61,942 nucleotides of DNA from Bacillota bacterium. Lineage in GTDB: Bacteria; Bacillota; Clostridia; Peptostreptococcales; Anaerovoracaceae. The stretch covers positions 1 through 61,942 of the forward strand of contig JAEDDI010000003.1 in NCBI GenBank assembly GCA_016293805.1, in the 5' to 3' direction. Below are positions 1 through 7,497 of the stretch, piece after piece; the first letter of the stretch is position 1, and each line of letters starts with the position of its first letter. The notes beneath the pieces were generated by a model. That model was not told the DNA's origin. It was given only the letters and a program-made list of their open reading frames with translations, and did no database searches. The position numbers and the translations under genes are program-made.

Positions 1-15
1 TAGCGCAGCAATTGA

Positions 16-243
16 ATTATATTCTTTGCAGCATTAACTTCCAATTGCTGGCAGCCTCCTCTGCAGGAGCTTGACGCGGCAGTTCTCCGAGAGTTTATTG
101 ACCGCATCGAAGTGTCCCACGCAGACAAGAAATCCAAGACAAGGGAGATCACTATAGTCTATAACTTCATCGGTGCATTTGATTTCACACGGGCTATCGA
201 AGAAGCCCACAATACAACTCAAAAACAGCAAAAGACGGCATAG
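16..243 (+). pseudogene. 3' remnant of a serine site-specific recombinase
   Basis: The plus frame ending at the TAG at 241-243 reads LREFIDRIEVSHADKKSK and then VYNFIGAFDF. This is the C-terminal end typical of large serine recombinases with a DUF4368-type tail (TnpX and Tn1549-like transposon recombinases). The frame has a stop at 13-15, so at most about 75 codons survive. The resolvase catalytic domain and zinc ribbon are absent. Either the gene was truncated by decay or the element's edge lies just left of the window. The stop codon sits inside the terminator hairpin that follows. Family assignment is by recalled pattern only. Confidence 0.6.
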
Positions 244-269
244 CCGTCAAGCTAAACCGTCTTTTGCTT
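227..269 (+). terminator. Terminator-like hairpin after the recombinase remnant
   Basis: A perfect 12-bp inverted repeat (227-238 AGCAAAAGACGG, 257-268 CCGTCTTTTGCT) encloses a second small hairpin, GACGGC-ATA-GCCGTC at 234-248. The T-run lies within the 3' arm, so it could work in either direction. It separates the recombinase remnant from the convergent NhaC gene. Confidence 0.5.
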
Positions 270-315
270 CAATGTTTTCTTAAGTCACCGCCCCATTGCT
301 CAGGGATTTTAATAT

Positions 316-1614
316 CTATTTACGAACTGCTATTGTAATCAGAATTGATATCAGAAGCAGGAACGGATAAAACAGATACGGTATGATTGAAATACTTGAA
401 ATACCCGCTATGCCTGCAGCTATGAGAAGCTGTGCACCGTAAGGGATGATTCCCTGCCATATACATGAGAATATGTCCAGAAGCGATGCCGATTCCACCG
501 GACTGATATCGTATTCATCGCTTATATCCTTTGCAATAGGTCCTGCCATTACAATTGCTACAGTGTTGTTTGCTGTTGCAATATCCATAAGCGAAGCGAG
601 GATTCCGATACCGAGCTTGCCGCCTTTCCTGCCCCTGAACGTTTTCTTGATGGTCTGAAGAATCCATTCAAAACCGCCGTACTCCTTCATGAGTGCGCCC
701 ATTGAAGCAACGAGGATAGTGACAACCATGGTTTCAAACATTCCGGATACGCCTCCGCCCATTGAGCTGAACAGTGTATCAGGTGAAAGCGATCCTGTTA
801 TAAAGCCGACAATCGCAAACAGGATTGTTCCGCAGCCAAGCACGATGAATACATTGATGCCTATGATTGCAGCTATGAGAACGATAAAGTACGGGATAGC
901 CTGGAGAGTATTGTAATCAAGGTGCTCGATTGCAGCAGAATCACCTCTCAGACATATGATGATCAGGATTACAAGAGTCACAACTGCAGGAGGAAGCGCA
1001 ATCCAGAAGTTCTTTCTGAATTTATCCTTCATCTGGCAGCCCTGTGTCTTTGTTGCGGCTATTGTTGTGTCTGATATGAACGAAAGGTTGTCTCCGAACA
1101 TTGAGCCTCCGACAACAGATGCAACACACATGGCAAGATTAAGGTCTGCAGCAGCAGCGACATTAACGGCAATTGGTGTGAGCACTGTAATAGTTCCGCA
1201 TGATGTTCCCATTGACATTGAAATCAGGCATGCAATGATGAAAAGTCCCGGTATTGCAAAGCCTGAAGGCAGTACATTTATCAGAAGGTTTGCTGTGCTC
1301 ACCGCACCGCCTGCCTCCTGTGCAAGTCCGCTGAATGCACCCGCCATAAGGAAGATAAACAGCATTGTTGTTATGTTGTCATCTCCAATGCCCTGTGCGC
1401 AAATGTGAATCTTTTCATCGAATGAGATCTTTCGGTTCTGAAGAAACGCAACGGTAAGAGATATCATGAAAGCAACGACAACGCTCATGATGTAGAATCC
1501 CATTCCGCCTTCAACAGGACTGATGTACTCGTAGTAGATGCCGCTTCCCAGATATACTATCAGAAAGACAAGTATTGGAAGCAGAGCAGATAGCCTTGGT
1601 TCTTTTCTTTCCAT
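316..1614 (-). CDS. NhaC-family Na+/H+ antiporter
   Basis: Polytopic membrane protein of about 432 residues, with roughly eleven or twelve hydrophobic segments. It carries the NhaC-family signatures SMGTSCGTITVLTPIA and GDNLSFISDTTIAATKT. Members exchange sodium for protons, and some relatives exchange organic ions, so the exact substrate is not fixed. The start was moved to the ATG at 1614, 17 codons inside the longest frame. There AAGGAG lies about 10 nt upstream, and the extra residues would run into the upstream tRNA terminator. The gene lies downstream of tRNA-Ala, separated by a terminator, so it probably has its own promoter in a short gap or receives readthrough. Confidence 0.85.
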   Translation of the reverse strand: MERKEPRLSALLPILVFLIVYLGSGIYYEYISPVEGGMGFYIMSVVVAFMISLTVAFLQNRKISFDEKIHICAQGIGDDNITTMLFIFLMAGAFSGLAQEAGGAVSTANLLINVLPSGFAIPGLFIIACLISMSMGTSCGTITVLTPIAVNVAAAADLNLAMCVASVVGGSMFGDNLSFISDTTIAATKTQGCQMKDKFRKNFWIALPPAVVTLVILIIICLRGDSAAIEHLDYNTLQAIPYFIVLIAAIIGINVFIVLGCGTILFAIVGFITGSLSPDTLFSSMGGGVSGMFETMVVTILVASMGALMKEYGGFEWILQTIKKTFRGRKGGKLGIGILASLMDIATANNTVAIVMAGPIAKDISDEYDISPVESASLLDIFSCIWQGIIPYGAQLLIAAGIAGISSISIIPYLFYPFLLLISILITIAVRK

Positions 1615-1646
1615 TTTTCTTTTTCTCCTTGATGATATATAGTAAT

Positions 1647-1674
1647 AGAAAAAAGGACCGCTCATGGACGGTCC
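1647..1674 (-). terminator. Intrinsic terminator of tRNA-Ala
   Basis: On the minus strand a GGACCG/CGGTCC stem (1674-1669 and 1660-1655) with an 8-nt loop is followed by a run of T residues. It lies 7 nt past the CCA end of the tRNA. Confidence 0.8.
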
Positions 1675-1680
1675 GACTGA

Positions 1681-1756
1681 TGGTGGAGAATAGGAGGCTC
1701 GAACTCCTGACCCCCTGCGTGCAAGGCAGGTGCTCTCCCAACTGAGCTAATTCCCC
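1681..1756 (-). tRNA. tRNA-Ala(UGC)
   Basis: The minus strand folds as a full cloverleaf. The acceptor arm is GGGGAAT paired with ATTCTCC (one G-U pair), and the D-arm begins AGCTCAG. The anticodon stem CCTGC/GCAGG encloses the loop CTTGCAC, giving anticodon TGC (alanine). The T-arm contains GTTCGAG. The CCA end is encoded (1683-1681). It is a single tRNA with its own promoter and terminator and no rRNA operon nearby. Confidence 0.95.
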
Positions 1757-1767
1757 ACGACACATTC

Positions 1768-1795
1768 ATTATACCATCACTGCGTTCAAATGCAA
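1768..1795 (-). promoter_or_regulatory. Sigma-A promoter of tRNA-Ala
   Basis: Read on the minus strand, a -35 TTGCAT (1795-1790) and a perfect -10 TATAAT (1773-1768) are 16 nt apart. The mature tRNA 5' end lies 11 nt beyond the -10. Confidence 0.65.
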
Positions 1796-1830
1796 GATAA
1801 TTTTTATTGTGTGAAAATCTTGTGAAGATT

Positions 1831-1859
1831 AAGACAAAACCGGACTTTGTTCATATAAT
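1831..1859 (+). promoter_or_regulatory. Promoter for the FKBP-like lipoprotein gene
   Basis: AAGACA (1831-1836) and TATAAT (1854-1859) have the ideal 17-nt spacer. The start codon lies about 60 nt downstream. The -35 is a 4/6 match. Confidence 0.5.
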
Positions 1860-1921
1860 TGTGATAGAATACACAGACTGTTGAAATTTACTAATATTTA
1901 ATATGAGGAGAACAAGAAGCT

Positions 1922-2995
1922 ATGAAAAAATTATTAGCTGTATTGGCAGGAATTACAGTTCTTGCAGGAACTGTATTGACAGGATGCGGCAGCAGCGATC
2001 AGTATAACTATGACCTGAGTGAATATGTGAAGGTTGGAGAATACAAGGGACTTACATATGACAAGCCTGAAGAGATTTCAGTTTCTCAGGATGAGATAGA
2101 TGATGCAATCAAGGAAGACCTTGAAGGGGCCAAGTATCTTAAGGATGTGGAAGACGGAAAGGTTCATGACGGAGATACAACAAATATCGACTATGTAGGA
2201 ACAATAGACGGCGAGGAATTCGAAGGCGGAACAGCACAGCAGCAGACTCTTGTAATCGGGTCCGGTTCATTTATAGACGGATTTGAAGACGGTCTTATCG
2301 GCAGCAGCGTGGGTGACACTGTAACTCTTGATCTCACTTTTCCTGAAGATTATGAAAACAACAAGGAAGTTGCGGGAAAGGATGTTCAGTTCAAGGTTAC
2401 AATCAATGCATCCCAGGAATATGTTACTCCGACAGAGTCTTATTATGTAAAAAACAATACAGAGTACGAATCGGTGTCTGACTATGAGGATTCTGTAGAG
2501 AAGGAGCTCTACGATGCTGCTGAAGAGGAACAGAAGCAGGCTATAAGAGATTCGCTCTGGGATCAGATAGAACAATCATCAGAGGTAATCAAGTATCCTG
2601 AAAAGGAAATGAACGAATACAAGGAAAAGACAAGAAAGTCGATCCAGGATTATGCAGAGGAAAACGATGTGGAATATGCTGACCTTCTTGACCAGTATTA
2701 CGGCATGACAGAGGAGGAGTTTGAAGAGGAACTCACAAATGCCGCTCAGACAAACTGCAAGGCTGAAATGATTGTATACTATATCGCATCACAGGAAGGC
2801 TTTGAGATTACAGATGAGGAGTATGAGTCATTTGTTGAGGGACAGCTTTCATCCATGGGATATACAGCAGACGAGTTCAAGGAGTATACAGGTTCATCCT
2901 ATGTTGACTACGTGGGAGGAGAAAACTACATCAGATATTACATGCTTTATACCAAAGTGATGGATATGGTGGTTGAGAATGCTGTAGAGAAATAG
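1922..2995 (+). CDS. Lipoprotein with FKBP domain, trigger-factor-like peptidyl-prolyl isomerase
   Basis: The 357-residue protein starts with a lipoprotein signal (LTGC, lipidated Cys22). A linker of about 65 residues precedes an FKBP-type prolyl isomerase domain at about 80-160, with GDTTNIDYVGTIDG, the SFIDGFEDGLIG helix and the VGDTVTLDLTFPEDY strand. An acidic, helix-rich C-terminal part of about 190 residues resembles the chaperone arms of trigger factor. Cytosolic trigger factor has a ribosome-binding N-domain, which is absent here. The protein is therefore inferred to fold or isomerise proteins outside the membrane, a PrsA-like role with a different catalytic fold. It has an RBS GAGGAG and is monocistronic, with a terminator directly after it. 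Confidence 0.82.
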   Translation: MKKLLAVLAGITVLAGTVLTGCGSSDQYNYDLSEYVKVGEYKGLTYDKPEEISVSQDEIDDAIKEDLEGAKYLKDVEDGKVHDGDTTNIDYVGTIDGEEFEGGTAQQQTLVIGSGSFIDGFEDGLIGSSVGDTVTLDLTFPEDYENNKEVAGKDVQFKVTINASQEYVTPTESYYVKNNTEYESVSDYEDSVEKELYDAAEEEQKQAIRDSLWDQIEQSSEVIKYPEKEMNEYKEKTRKSIQDYAEENDVEYADLLDQYYGMTEEEFEEELTNAAQTNCKAEMIVYYIASQEGFEITDEEYESFVEGQLSSMGYTADEFKEYTGSSYVDYVGGENYIRYYMLYTKVMDMVVENAVEK

Positions 2996-3008
2996 AACGG
3001 ATTGTTTG

Positions 3009-3040
3009 AAGGGATGTGTTTTCGGATGCATCCCTTTTGT
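3009..3040 (+). terminator. Intrinsic terminator of the FKBP lipoprotein gene
   Basis: AAGGGATG (3009-3016) pairs with CATCCCTT (3029-3036) and leads into TTTTGT. Confidence 0.75.
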
Positions 3041-3077
3041 GTATACACATTAAAATTCAAATATGTAAATTATGGTA

Positions 3078-3106
3078 TTGCAACTAAAAATGTAATGTGA
3101 TATATT
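3078..3106 (+). promoter_or_regulatory. Promoter of the glycine-riboswitch/AGCS transcript
   Basis: TTGCAA (3078-3083) and TATATT (3101-3106) are separated by 17 nt. The riboswitch begins about 30 nt downstream. Confidence 0.6.
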
Positions 3107-3136
3107 AGTATGCGTAGTTTAATTAATAAACTTATG

Positions 3137-3246
3137 ATTCTCTGGAGAGACCTCTACGGAGGCGCCGAAGGTTTAAGCCTGGAAGAGTAAGCAACTTTCA
3201 GGTGATATCTCAGGCTCAAGGACAGAGCATAAGATAAAGCTTATGC
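3137..3246 (+). ncRNA. Glycine riboswitch, apparently a single aptamer
   Basis: The segment has conserved glycine-aptamer elements: CTCTGGAGAGACC (3140-3152), GGCGCCGAAGG (3161-3171) and CTCAGGCTCAAGGACAGAG (3210-3227). A P1 stem pairs CTCTG with CAGAG. Only one aptamer is visible. It is followed at once by a GCATAAG/CTTATGC hairpin (3227-3246), the position where singlet glycine riboswitches carry a 'ghost' partner stem. A terminator follows at 3259-3283, before an AGCS symporter gene. Family and context agree. The direction of switching is inferred. Confidence 0.85.
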
Positions 3247-3258
3247 ATATCTCTTCAG

Positions 3259-3283
3259 AAAGTCGACTTGATCGGCTTTTTTT
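3259..3283 (+). terminator. Riboswitch expression-platform terminator
   Basis: AAAGTCGA (3259-3266) pairs with TCGGCTTT (3272-3279) and is followed by a T-tract. The 5' arm GAAAGT is complementary to ACTTTC (3194-3199) inside the aptamer. Folding of the aptamer would free the arm to form the terminator. Confidence 0.7.
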
Positions 3284-3322
3284 ATTGCTTTAATTACTAA
3301 TTAGAAGAGAGGTAAAAATCAA

Positions 3323-4741
3323 ATGACGTTTATGGAAATTCTTACAAAACTGGATGATCTTGCATGGGGAATACCTATGCTTATCCTTATCATGGGCGGA
3401 GGTCTTCTTCTCACAGTAAGGCTTGGTGGCCTGCAGTTTCGGAAACTGGGGCTGGCACTGAGGTATATGTGGAAGAATGAAGAAGACGGTCACGGCGAGG
3501 TGTCAAGTTTCGCTGCTCTTTGTACAGCATTATCCGCTACCGTAGGTACAGGAAACATCGTAGGTGTTGCAACGGCCATTGCTGTAGGCGGTCCGGGAGC
3601 TCTTTTCTGGATGCTGGTTGCCGCATGTGTCGGAATGGCAACAAAATATGCGGAAGGTCTTCTTGCTATTAAATACAGAGAAATTGATGATGACGGTCAT
3701 GCTCTTGGCGGTCCGTTCTACTACATCGAAAGAGGTATGGGCAGAAACTGGAAATGGCTTGGCAAGCTGTTCGCGTTCTTCGGCATTTTTGTAGGACTTC
3801 TGGGTATAGGAACAATTACTCAGGTTAACGGTATTGCTACAGCTATCGAAAATGTTACGGATCCGGGCAAGAATCACATAGCATTCTCAATCGGCGAGAA
3901 CGCTTACACATGGACAACAGTTATTGTTGCAGTGGCAGTTGCTGTTCTTGTTGCACTTGTAATTATAGGCGGAATCAGGAGAATATCAAGAGTTGCGGAA
4001 ATTATCGTTCCTTTCATGATTGTTGTTTATGTTGTTGTTACACTTGCAATTCTTATCTTTAATATTACAGCTATTCCTGGAGCAATCGTAGATGTTATAC
4101 GCAGTGCGTTCGGACTTGATGCTGCGGCAGGAGGTATGTTGGGTGCAATGCTTGTTGCAATGCAGAAGGGTGTTGCAAGAGGCGTGTTCTCAAACGAGGC
4201 AGGACTTGGTTCGGCTCCTATCGCTGCAGCTGCTGCACAGACAAAGGAATGCGTAAGACAGGGGCTTGTTACAATGACAGGAACATTTATCGACACAATT
4301 ATCGTATGTATGATGACAGGACTGTCAATTCTTGTTACAAAGTCAAACCTTGTTGAAGGTCTGGAAGGTGCAGCCGTTACTGCCAATGCATTCAGCAAGG
4401 GACTTCCTTGGCCTGAAACTATAGGCGCAGTAGTGCTTGCAATCTGCCTTGCATTTTTCGCATTCACTACAATTCTGGGATGGGATTACTATTCTGAGAG
4501 ATGCCTTGAGTATTTTATAGGCGGAAGAAAACAGGGCGTGCTTTCGGCATACAGATGGCTTTATATAATCGCAGTTCTTATCGGTCCGTTCCTTACAGTA
4601 TCTGCAGTATGGACAATTGCAGACATCTTCAACGGATTCATGGCAGTTCCAAACCTTATAGCGCTTATCGCATTAAGCGGTGTTGTGGCTCATGAGACAA
4701 AGGACTATTTCAAAAGGATGAGCGAAGGCAGAATTGAATAG
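3323..4741 (+). CDS. AGCS-family sodium:alanine/glycine symporter
   Basis: 472-residue polytopic transporter with hallmarks of the alanine or glycine:cation symporter family: SATVGTGNIVGVATAIAVGGPGALFWM near the N-terminus (broken here only by my reading), GGPFYYIERGMG, and GVFSNEAGLGSAPIAAAA. It would import glycine or alanine with sodium across the cytoplasmic membrane. The glycine riboswitch directly upstream makes glycine the likely ligand and perhaps substrate. That fits a glycine-using anaerobe, though no glycine reductase or gcv genes are in the window. The RBS is AGAGAGG. A bidirectional terminator follows the stop. Confidence 0.9.
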   Translation: MTFMEILTKLDDLAWGIPMLILIMGGGLLLTVRLGGLQFRKLGLALRYMWKNEEDGHGEVSSFAALCTALSATVGTGNIVGVATAIAVGGPGALFWMLVAACVGMATKYAEGLLAIKYREIDDDGHALGGPFYYIERGMGRNWKWLGKLFAFFGIFVGLLGIGTITQVNGIATAIENVTDPGKNHIAFSIGENAYTWTTVIVAVAVAVLVALVIIGGIRRISRVAEIIVPFMIVVYVVVTLAILIFNITAIPGAIVDVIRSAFGLDAAAGGMLGAMLVAMQKGVARGVFSNEAGLGSAPIAAAAAQTKECVRQGLVTMTGTFIDTIIVCMMTGLSILVTKSNLVEGLEGAAVTANAFSKGLPWPETIGAVVLAICLAFFAFTTILGWDYYSERCLEYFIGGRKQGVLSAYRWLYIIAVLIGPFLTVSAVWTIADIFNGFMAVPNLIALIALSGVVAHETKDYFKRMSEGRIE

Positions 4742-4753
4742 CAGCATAGATTG

Positions 4754-4780
4754 AAAGGGCGCCCAAAGCGCCCTTTTGTT
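4754..4780. terminator. Bidirectional terminator between AGCS and DUF1015 genes
   Basis: AAAGGGCGC (4754-4762) pairs perfectly with GCGCCCTTT (4768-4776). There are T residues on both strands, and it lies between the convergent stop codons. Confidence 0.85.
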
Positions 4781-6029
4781 AACGTATTTTTCTTGCTTCG
4801 AGGTAGTATCTCTTTTCTTTTGAAAGACCCATTGAGAATGTCTTTCTTGGAAGCGAACCTCCTGATATAACACCTCTGAACAGCTGGCTTTTCTCCATTT
4901 TAGGAAGGAGGAATCCGATGCTGTTTTCTTTTTTTGCCAGTCTCATAACTTCGTGATCGTCATGGATATAATCTATCTTTCCCTTGTGGTTGAGAAGGTA
5001 TTTGTCCAGCCATTTCTCAAGTATTGCCACAGGAAGTTCTCCTTTTTCCCTGTCGAGAAAGTACACAGTGTGTCTGTCTCCTGCATACACATCTATTGGA
5101 AATCCGCTGCTTTCATCATCAGTGCATATTTTCTTCTTCATCTCGCTTAGAAGATGTTCAACATCTGTATTGAGTACGACTCTGTGAATCGCCTCGAAAA
5201 CCTGTGAATCATCGTGGATATTCTCCAGTTCCACTAGTGCGTGCCTTGCCGGATGGGTTTCCAGGTCTGTTCCTGGGTTTTCGGCTTTCATCTTCTCGTA
5301 GCATGCCTTTGCAGTTGCAAGGGAATGATTTCCGTCTCCAACTGCCAGAATCACAGGAGGTTTGTCAAGGTCGGCATATTTCAGCGGCGCTTCTTTTACG
5401 TATTCGTCAAATCTTCTGTTGAAATCCTCAAGCGCTTCCTCTGTAAGAAGCCATCCTGCTATATGGCTGCCGCCTTCCATCAGATCGAAATCGTATACTT
5501 TTCTGAAGGTGTCCTTCTTTTCCGCAACCGATTCAATCAGAGTTTTTCTTTCGTCGTCAAGAAGCATGATGATGTGAGGGAGCTCTATTCTTGCCTTCTC
5601 TCTTACATGCATTCTGGGAGGTATACGTCCGAGGACCGTCTTTTCTGTTGCTCTTACAGGAGCATCGGTGCCTGCTCTGTAATCATACGCCTCAAGATCG
5701 ACAATGCCTATTATTCCCTTTCGGATACTTCCGTTATTCATTGTTCTTTCAACATATATGTAGGAATCGTGGTACAGTTCGAAAAGATCATCTTCAAGAT
5801 ACTGTTTCATGGTCTCGTTTATCTGCCTGAGATGCGATTCTTCGGCTTCTGTTTCAAGATACACTTCAGGAAGCATAAGCTTAAGCGTTGACGGGCAGTC
5901 GCCGACGAAATCACTGACTCTCTTCCAGTAATCTTCATCTGATGTGAACTGGTCGCAGGCTATTACAGCCCATTTTTCCATATCTGTATTTTTTGGCAGA
6001 AGTATATCTGCCGGTTCAAAAATGCTCAT
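4779..6029 (-). CDS. DUF1015 family protein
   Basis: 416-residue soluble protein starting MSIFEPADILLPKN. It has the DUF1015 landmarks KWAVIACDQFTSD near residue 23, an RIPPRMHVREKARIELPHI segment, and AVGDGNHSLATAK with its conserved GDGNH. The family is widespread in bacteria and often called 'HTH-domain/ParB-like' or serine-kinase-like, but I cannot assign a reaction. It stands alone with its own promoter. In many clostridia such genes sit beside serine biosynthesis genes; here they do not. Confidence 0.82.
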   Translation of the reverse strand: MSIFEPADILLPKNTDMEKWAVIACDQFTSDEDYWKRVSDFVGDCPSTLKLMLPEVYLETEAEESHLRQINETMKQYLEDDLFELYHDSYIYVERTMNNGSIRKGIIGIVDLEAYDYRAGTDAPVRATEKTVLGRIPPRMHVREKARIELPHIIMLLDDERKTLIESVAEKKDTFRKVYDFDLMEGGSHIAGWLLTEEALEDFNRRFDEYVKEAPLKYADLDKPPVILAVGDGNHSLATAKACYEKMKAENPGTDLETHPARHALVELENIHDDSQVFEAIHRVVLNTDVEHLLSEMKKKICTDDESSGFPIDVYAGDRHTVYFLDREKGELPVAILEKWLDKYLLNHKGKIDYIHDDHEVMRLAKKENSIGFLLPKMEKSQLFRGVISGGSLPRKTFSMGLSKEKRYYLEARKIR

Positions 6030-6065
6030 TGTATTTCAGCTCTCCTTATATTTTACCTAAAGGCA

Positions 6066-6094
6066 ATTATACAAAATGATGTGAGAGAATACAA
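6066..6094 (-). promoter_or_regulatory. Promoter of the DUF1015 gene
   Basis: On the minus strand TTGTAT (6094-6089) and TATAAT (6071-6066) lie 17 nt apart, about 37 nt before the start codon. Confidence 0.6.
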
Positions 6095-6167
6095 CCTTAA
6101 CTCATACTGTTTTCATATGATTTTGAACACAATATATGGAAACAAAAACGTGACCTGCGGGAAATAG

Positions 6168-6195
6168 TTGAAAAAAGCACAAGATATAGTATAAT
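6168..6195 (+). promoter_or_regulatory. Promoter of nrdR-cmk
   Basis: TTGAAA (6168-6173) and TATAAT (6190-6195) are 16 nt apart. Transcription would begin near 6202, before the RBS GGAGGG. This argues for the internal ATG at 6236 rather than the longer frame beginning at 6194 within the -10 box. Confidence 0.65.
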
Positions 6196-6235
6196 GCAGT
6201 TATCGGCTTGTGCAGCACATATTGGAGGGATGGTT

Positions 6236-6703
6236 ATGAAATGTCCGTTTTGTGATAACATTGATACTAAAGTAATAGATTCAAGACCGGCGGAAGACGG
6301 TCACGCAATCAGAAGAAGGAGAGTCTGCGGTAAATGTGACAGCAGATTCACAACCTATGAGAAGGTGGAAGAAGTTATTCTGATGGTAATCAAGAGAGAC
6401 GGTTCCAGGCAGGCTTTCGACAGAATGAAAGTGATGAACGGTATTATCAAAGCCTGTGAGAAGAGACCTGTTTCGATGGACACAATTGAGTACATGGTTG
6501 ATCAGATTGAAAGAGGTCTGAACAATATGATGAAGAAGGAAGTCGAGAGTTCGTTTATCGGGGAACTGATAATGAAACAGCTTCGAGAGGTGGATCAGGT
6601 TGCATATGTCAGATTTGCATCTGTTTACAGAGATTTTGCGGACGTTGAGACATTTGTGGCAGAAATAGAGAAACTTCTCGGACAGGAAAGGAAAGAAAAA
6701 TGA
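6236..6703 (+). CDS. nrdR: Transcriptional repressor NrdR
   Basis: 155 residues. An N-terminal zinc ribbon starts MKCPFCDN, with the second Cys pair in CGKC. An ATP-cone domain follows (about 46-136). NrdR binds NrdR boxes upstream of ribonucleotide reductase genes and represses them according to ATP/dATP state. The start is fixed by GGAGGG 8 nt upstream and by the promoter position. Its TGA overlaps the ATG of cmk by 4 nt, so the two are probably co-translated. No nrd gene lies in the window. Confidence 0.95.
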   Translation: MKCPFCDNIDTKVIDSRPAEDGHAIRRRRVCGKCDSRFTTYEKVEEVILMVIKRDGSRQAFDRMKVMNGIIKACEKRPVSMDTIEYMVDQIERGLNNMMKKEVESSFIGELIMKQLREVDQVAYVRFASVYRDFADVETFVAEIEKLLGQERKEK

Positions 6704-7347
6704 TAAGAATTGCAGTTGACGGCCCGGGAGGCGCAGGTAAGAGCACCATAGCCAGGAGGGTGGCAAAAGAACTGGGAATAGAATACATTGATACAGGCGC
6801 AATGTACAGAGCCATAGGACTAAAACTCATAAAGACAGATACAGACATGAATGATGAGAAAGCACTTGTCGGGATGCTCGAGGAGACATCTATTGATTTT
6901 TCAAATGGAAGAACTATCCTTGACGGTGTGGATGTGAGCGGACAGATAAGGACGGAAGAAGTGTCCGCAAAGGCTTCGGCGTGCTCCGCTTTGGCTCCTG
7001 TCAGAGCTAAGCTTGTCGATCTTCAGAGAAAGATGGCAGCATCAAAATCAGTCATCATGGATGGAAGAGATATAGGAACTAATGTGATTAAAGATGCAGA
7101 AGTCAAGATATTCCTGACTGCAGCGCCTGAAGAGAGAGCGAGAAGAAGATATGATGAGCTGACAGCAAGAGGTCTGGATGCGGATTATGATAAAGTTCTG
7201 GCAGATATTAATGCGAGGGACTATAACGACACTCACAGAAAGCTGAATCCTCTCACCAGAGCCGAAGATGCAGTTGAGATAGACAGTACAGACATGAGCA
7301 TCGATGAGGTCACAGCAGAGATTCTTTCAATAGCTGAAAAACACTGA
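6700..7347 (+). CDS. cmk: Cytidylate kinase
   Basis: 215 residues beginning MIRIAVDGPGGAGKST with a Walker A P-loop at about 8-16. IDTGAMYRA and VIMDGRDIGTNV are hallmark CMP-kinase motifs, and RARRRYDEL is the lid region. It phosphorylates CMP and dCMP with ATP in pyrimidine nucleotide metabolism. It overlaps nrdR by 4 nt, linking a dNTP-responsive repressor with a nucleotide kinase. Length is normal for the family. Confidence 0.95.
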   Translation: MIRIAVDGPGGAGKSTIARRVAKELGIEYIDTGAMYRAIGLKLIKTDTDMNDEKALVGMLEETSIDFSNGRTILDGVDVSGQIRTEEVSAKASACSALAPVRAKLVDLQRKMAASKSVIMDGRDIGTNVIKDAEVKIFLTAAPEERARRRYDELTARGLDADYDKVLADINARDYNDTHRKLNPLTRAEDAVEIDSTDMSIDEVTAEILSIAEKH

Positions 7348-7352
7348 TACGT

Positions 7353-7378
7353 TACCGCTCTTTGGGGCGGTATCAGGC
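7353..7378 (+). terminator. Weak terminator-like hairpin after cmk
   Basis: TACCGC (7353-7358) pairs with GCGGTA (7367-7372) across an 8-nt loop. The following TCAGGCTTTC is a poor T-tract, so termination is uncertain. Confidence 0.35.
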
Positions 7379-7412
7379 TTTCGTGAAAAGTGTATGAATT
7401 ATTGAGCTGATG

Positions 7413-7441
7413 TTGAATGTGGAGACAATCGGTGATAAAAT
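7413..7441 (+). promoter_or_regulatory. Promoter of the radC-mre operon
   Basis: TTGAAT (7413-7418) and TAAAAT (7436-7441) have 17-nt spacing. The site lies 57 nt before the radC start. Confidence 0.55.
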
Positions 7442-7497
7442 ATATAGTGCTTATGTGCATGTTTACTCATGATTGATAGAACCTGCAAGACAGGAAC

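Noticed and set aside
956..1408. 150-residue plus-strand frame inside the NhaC gene
   Set aside because: Antisense shadow of conserved membrane segments, without start signals.
1511..1765. 84-residue minus frame covering the tRNA
   Set aside because: It reads through tRNA-Ala and its terminator in a non-coding frame.
5241..5891. 216-residue plus-strand frame opposite the DUF1015 gene
   Set aside because: Its composition (Cys, Phe, Ser rich) and lack of an RBS mark it as a shadow of the conserved minus-strand gene.
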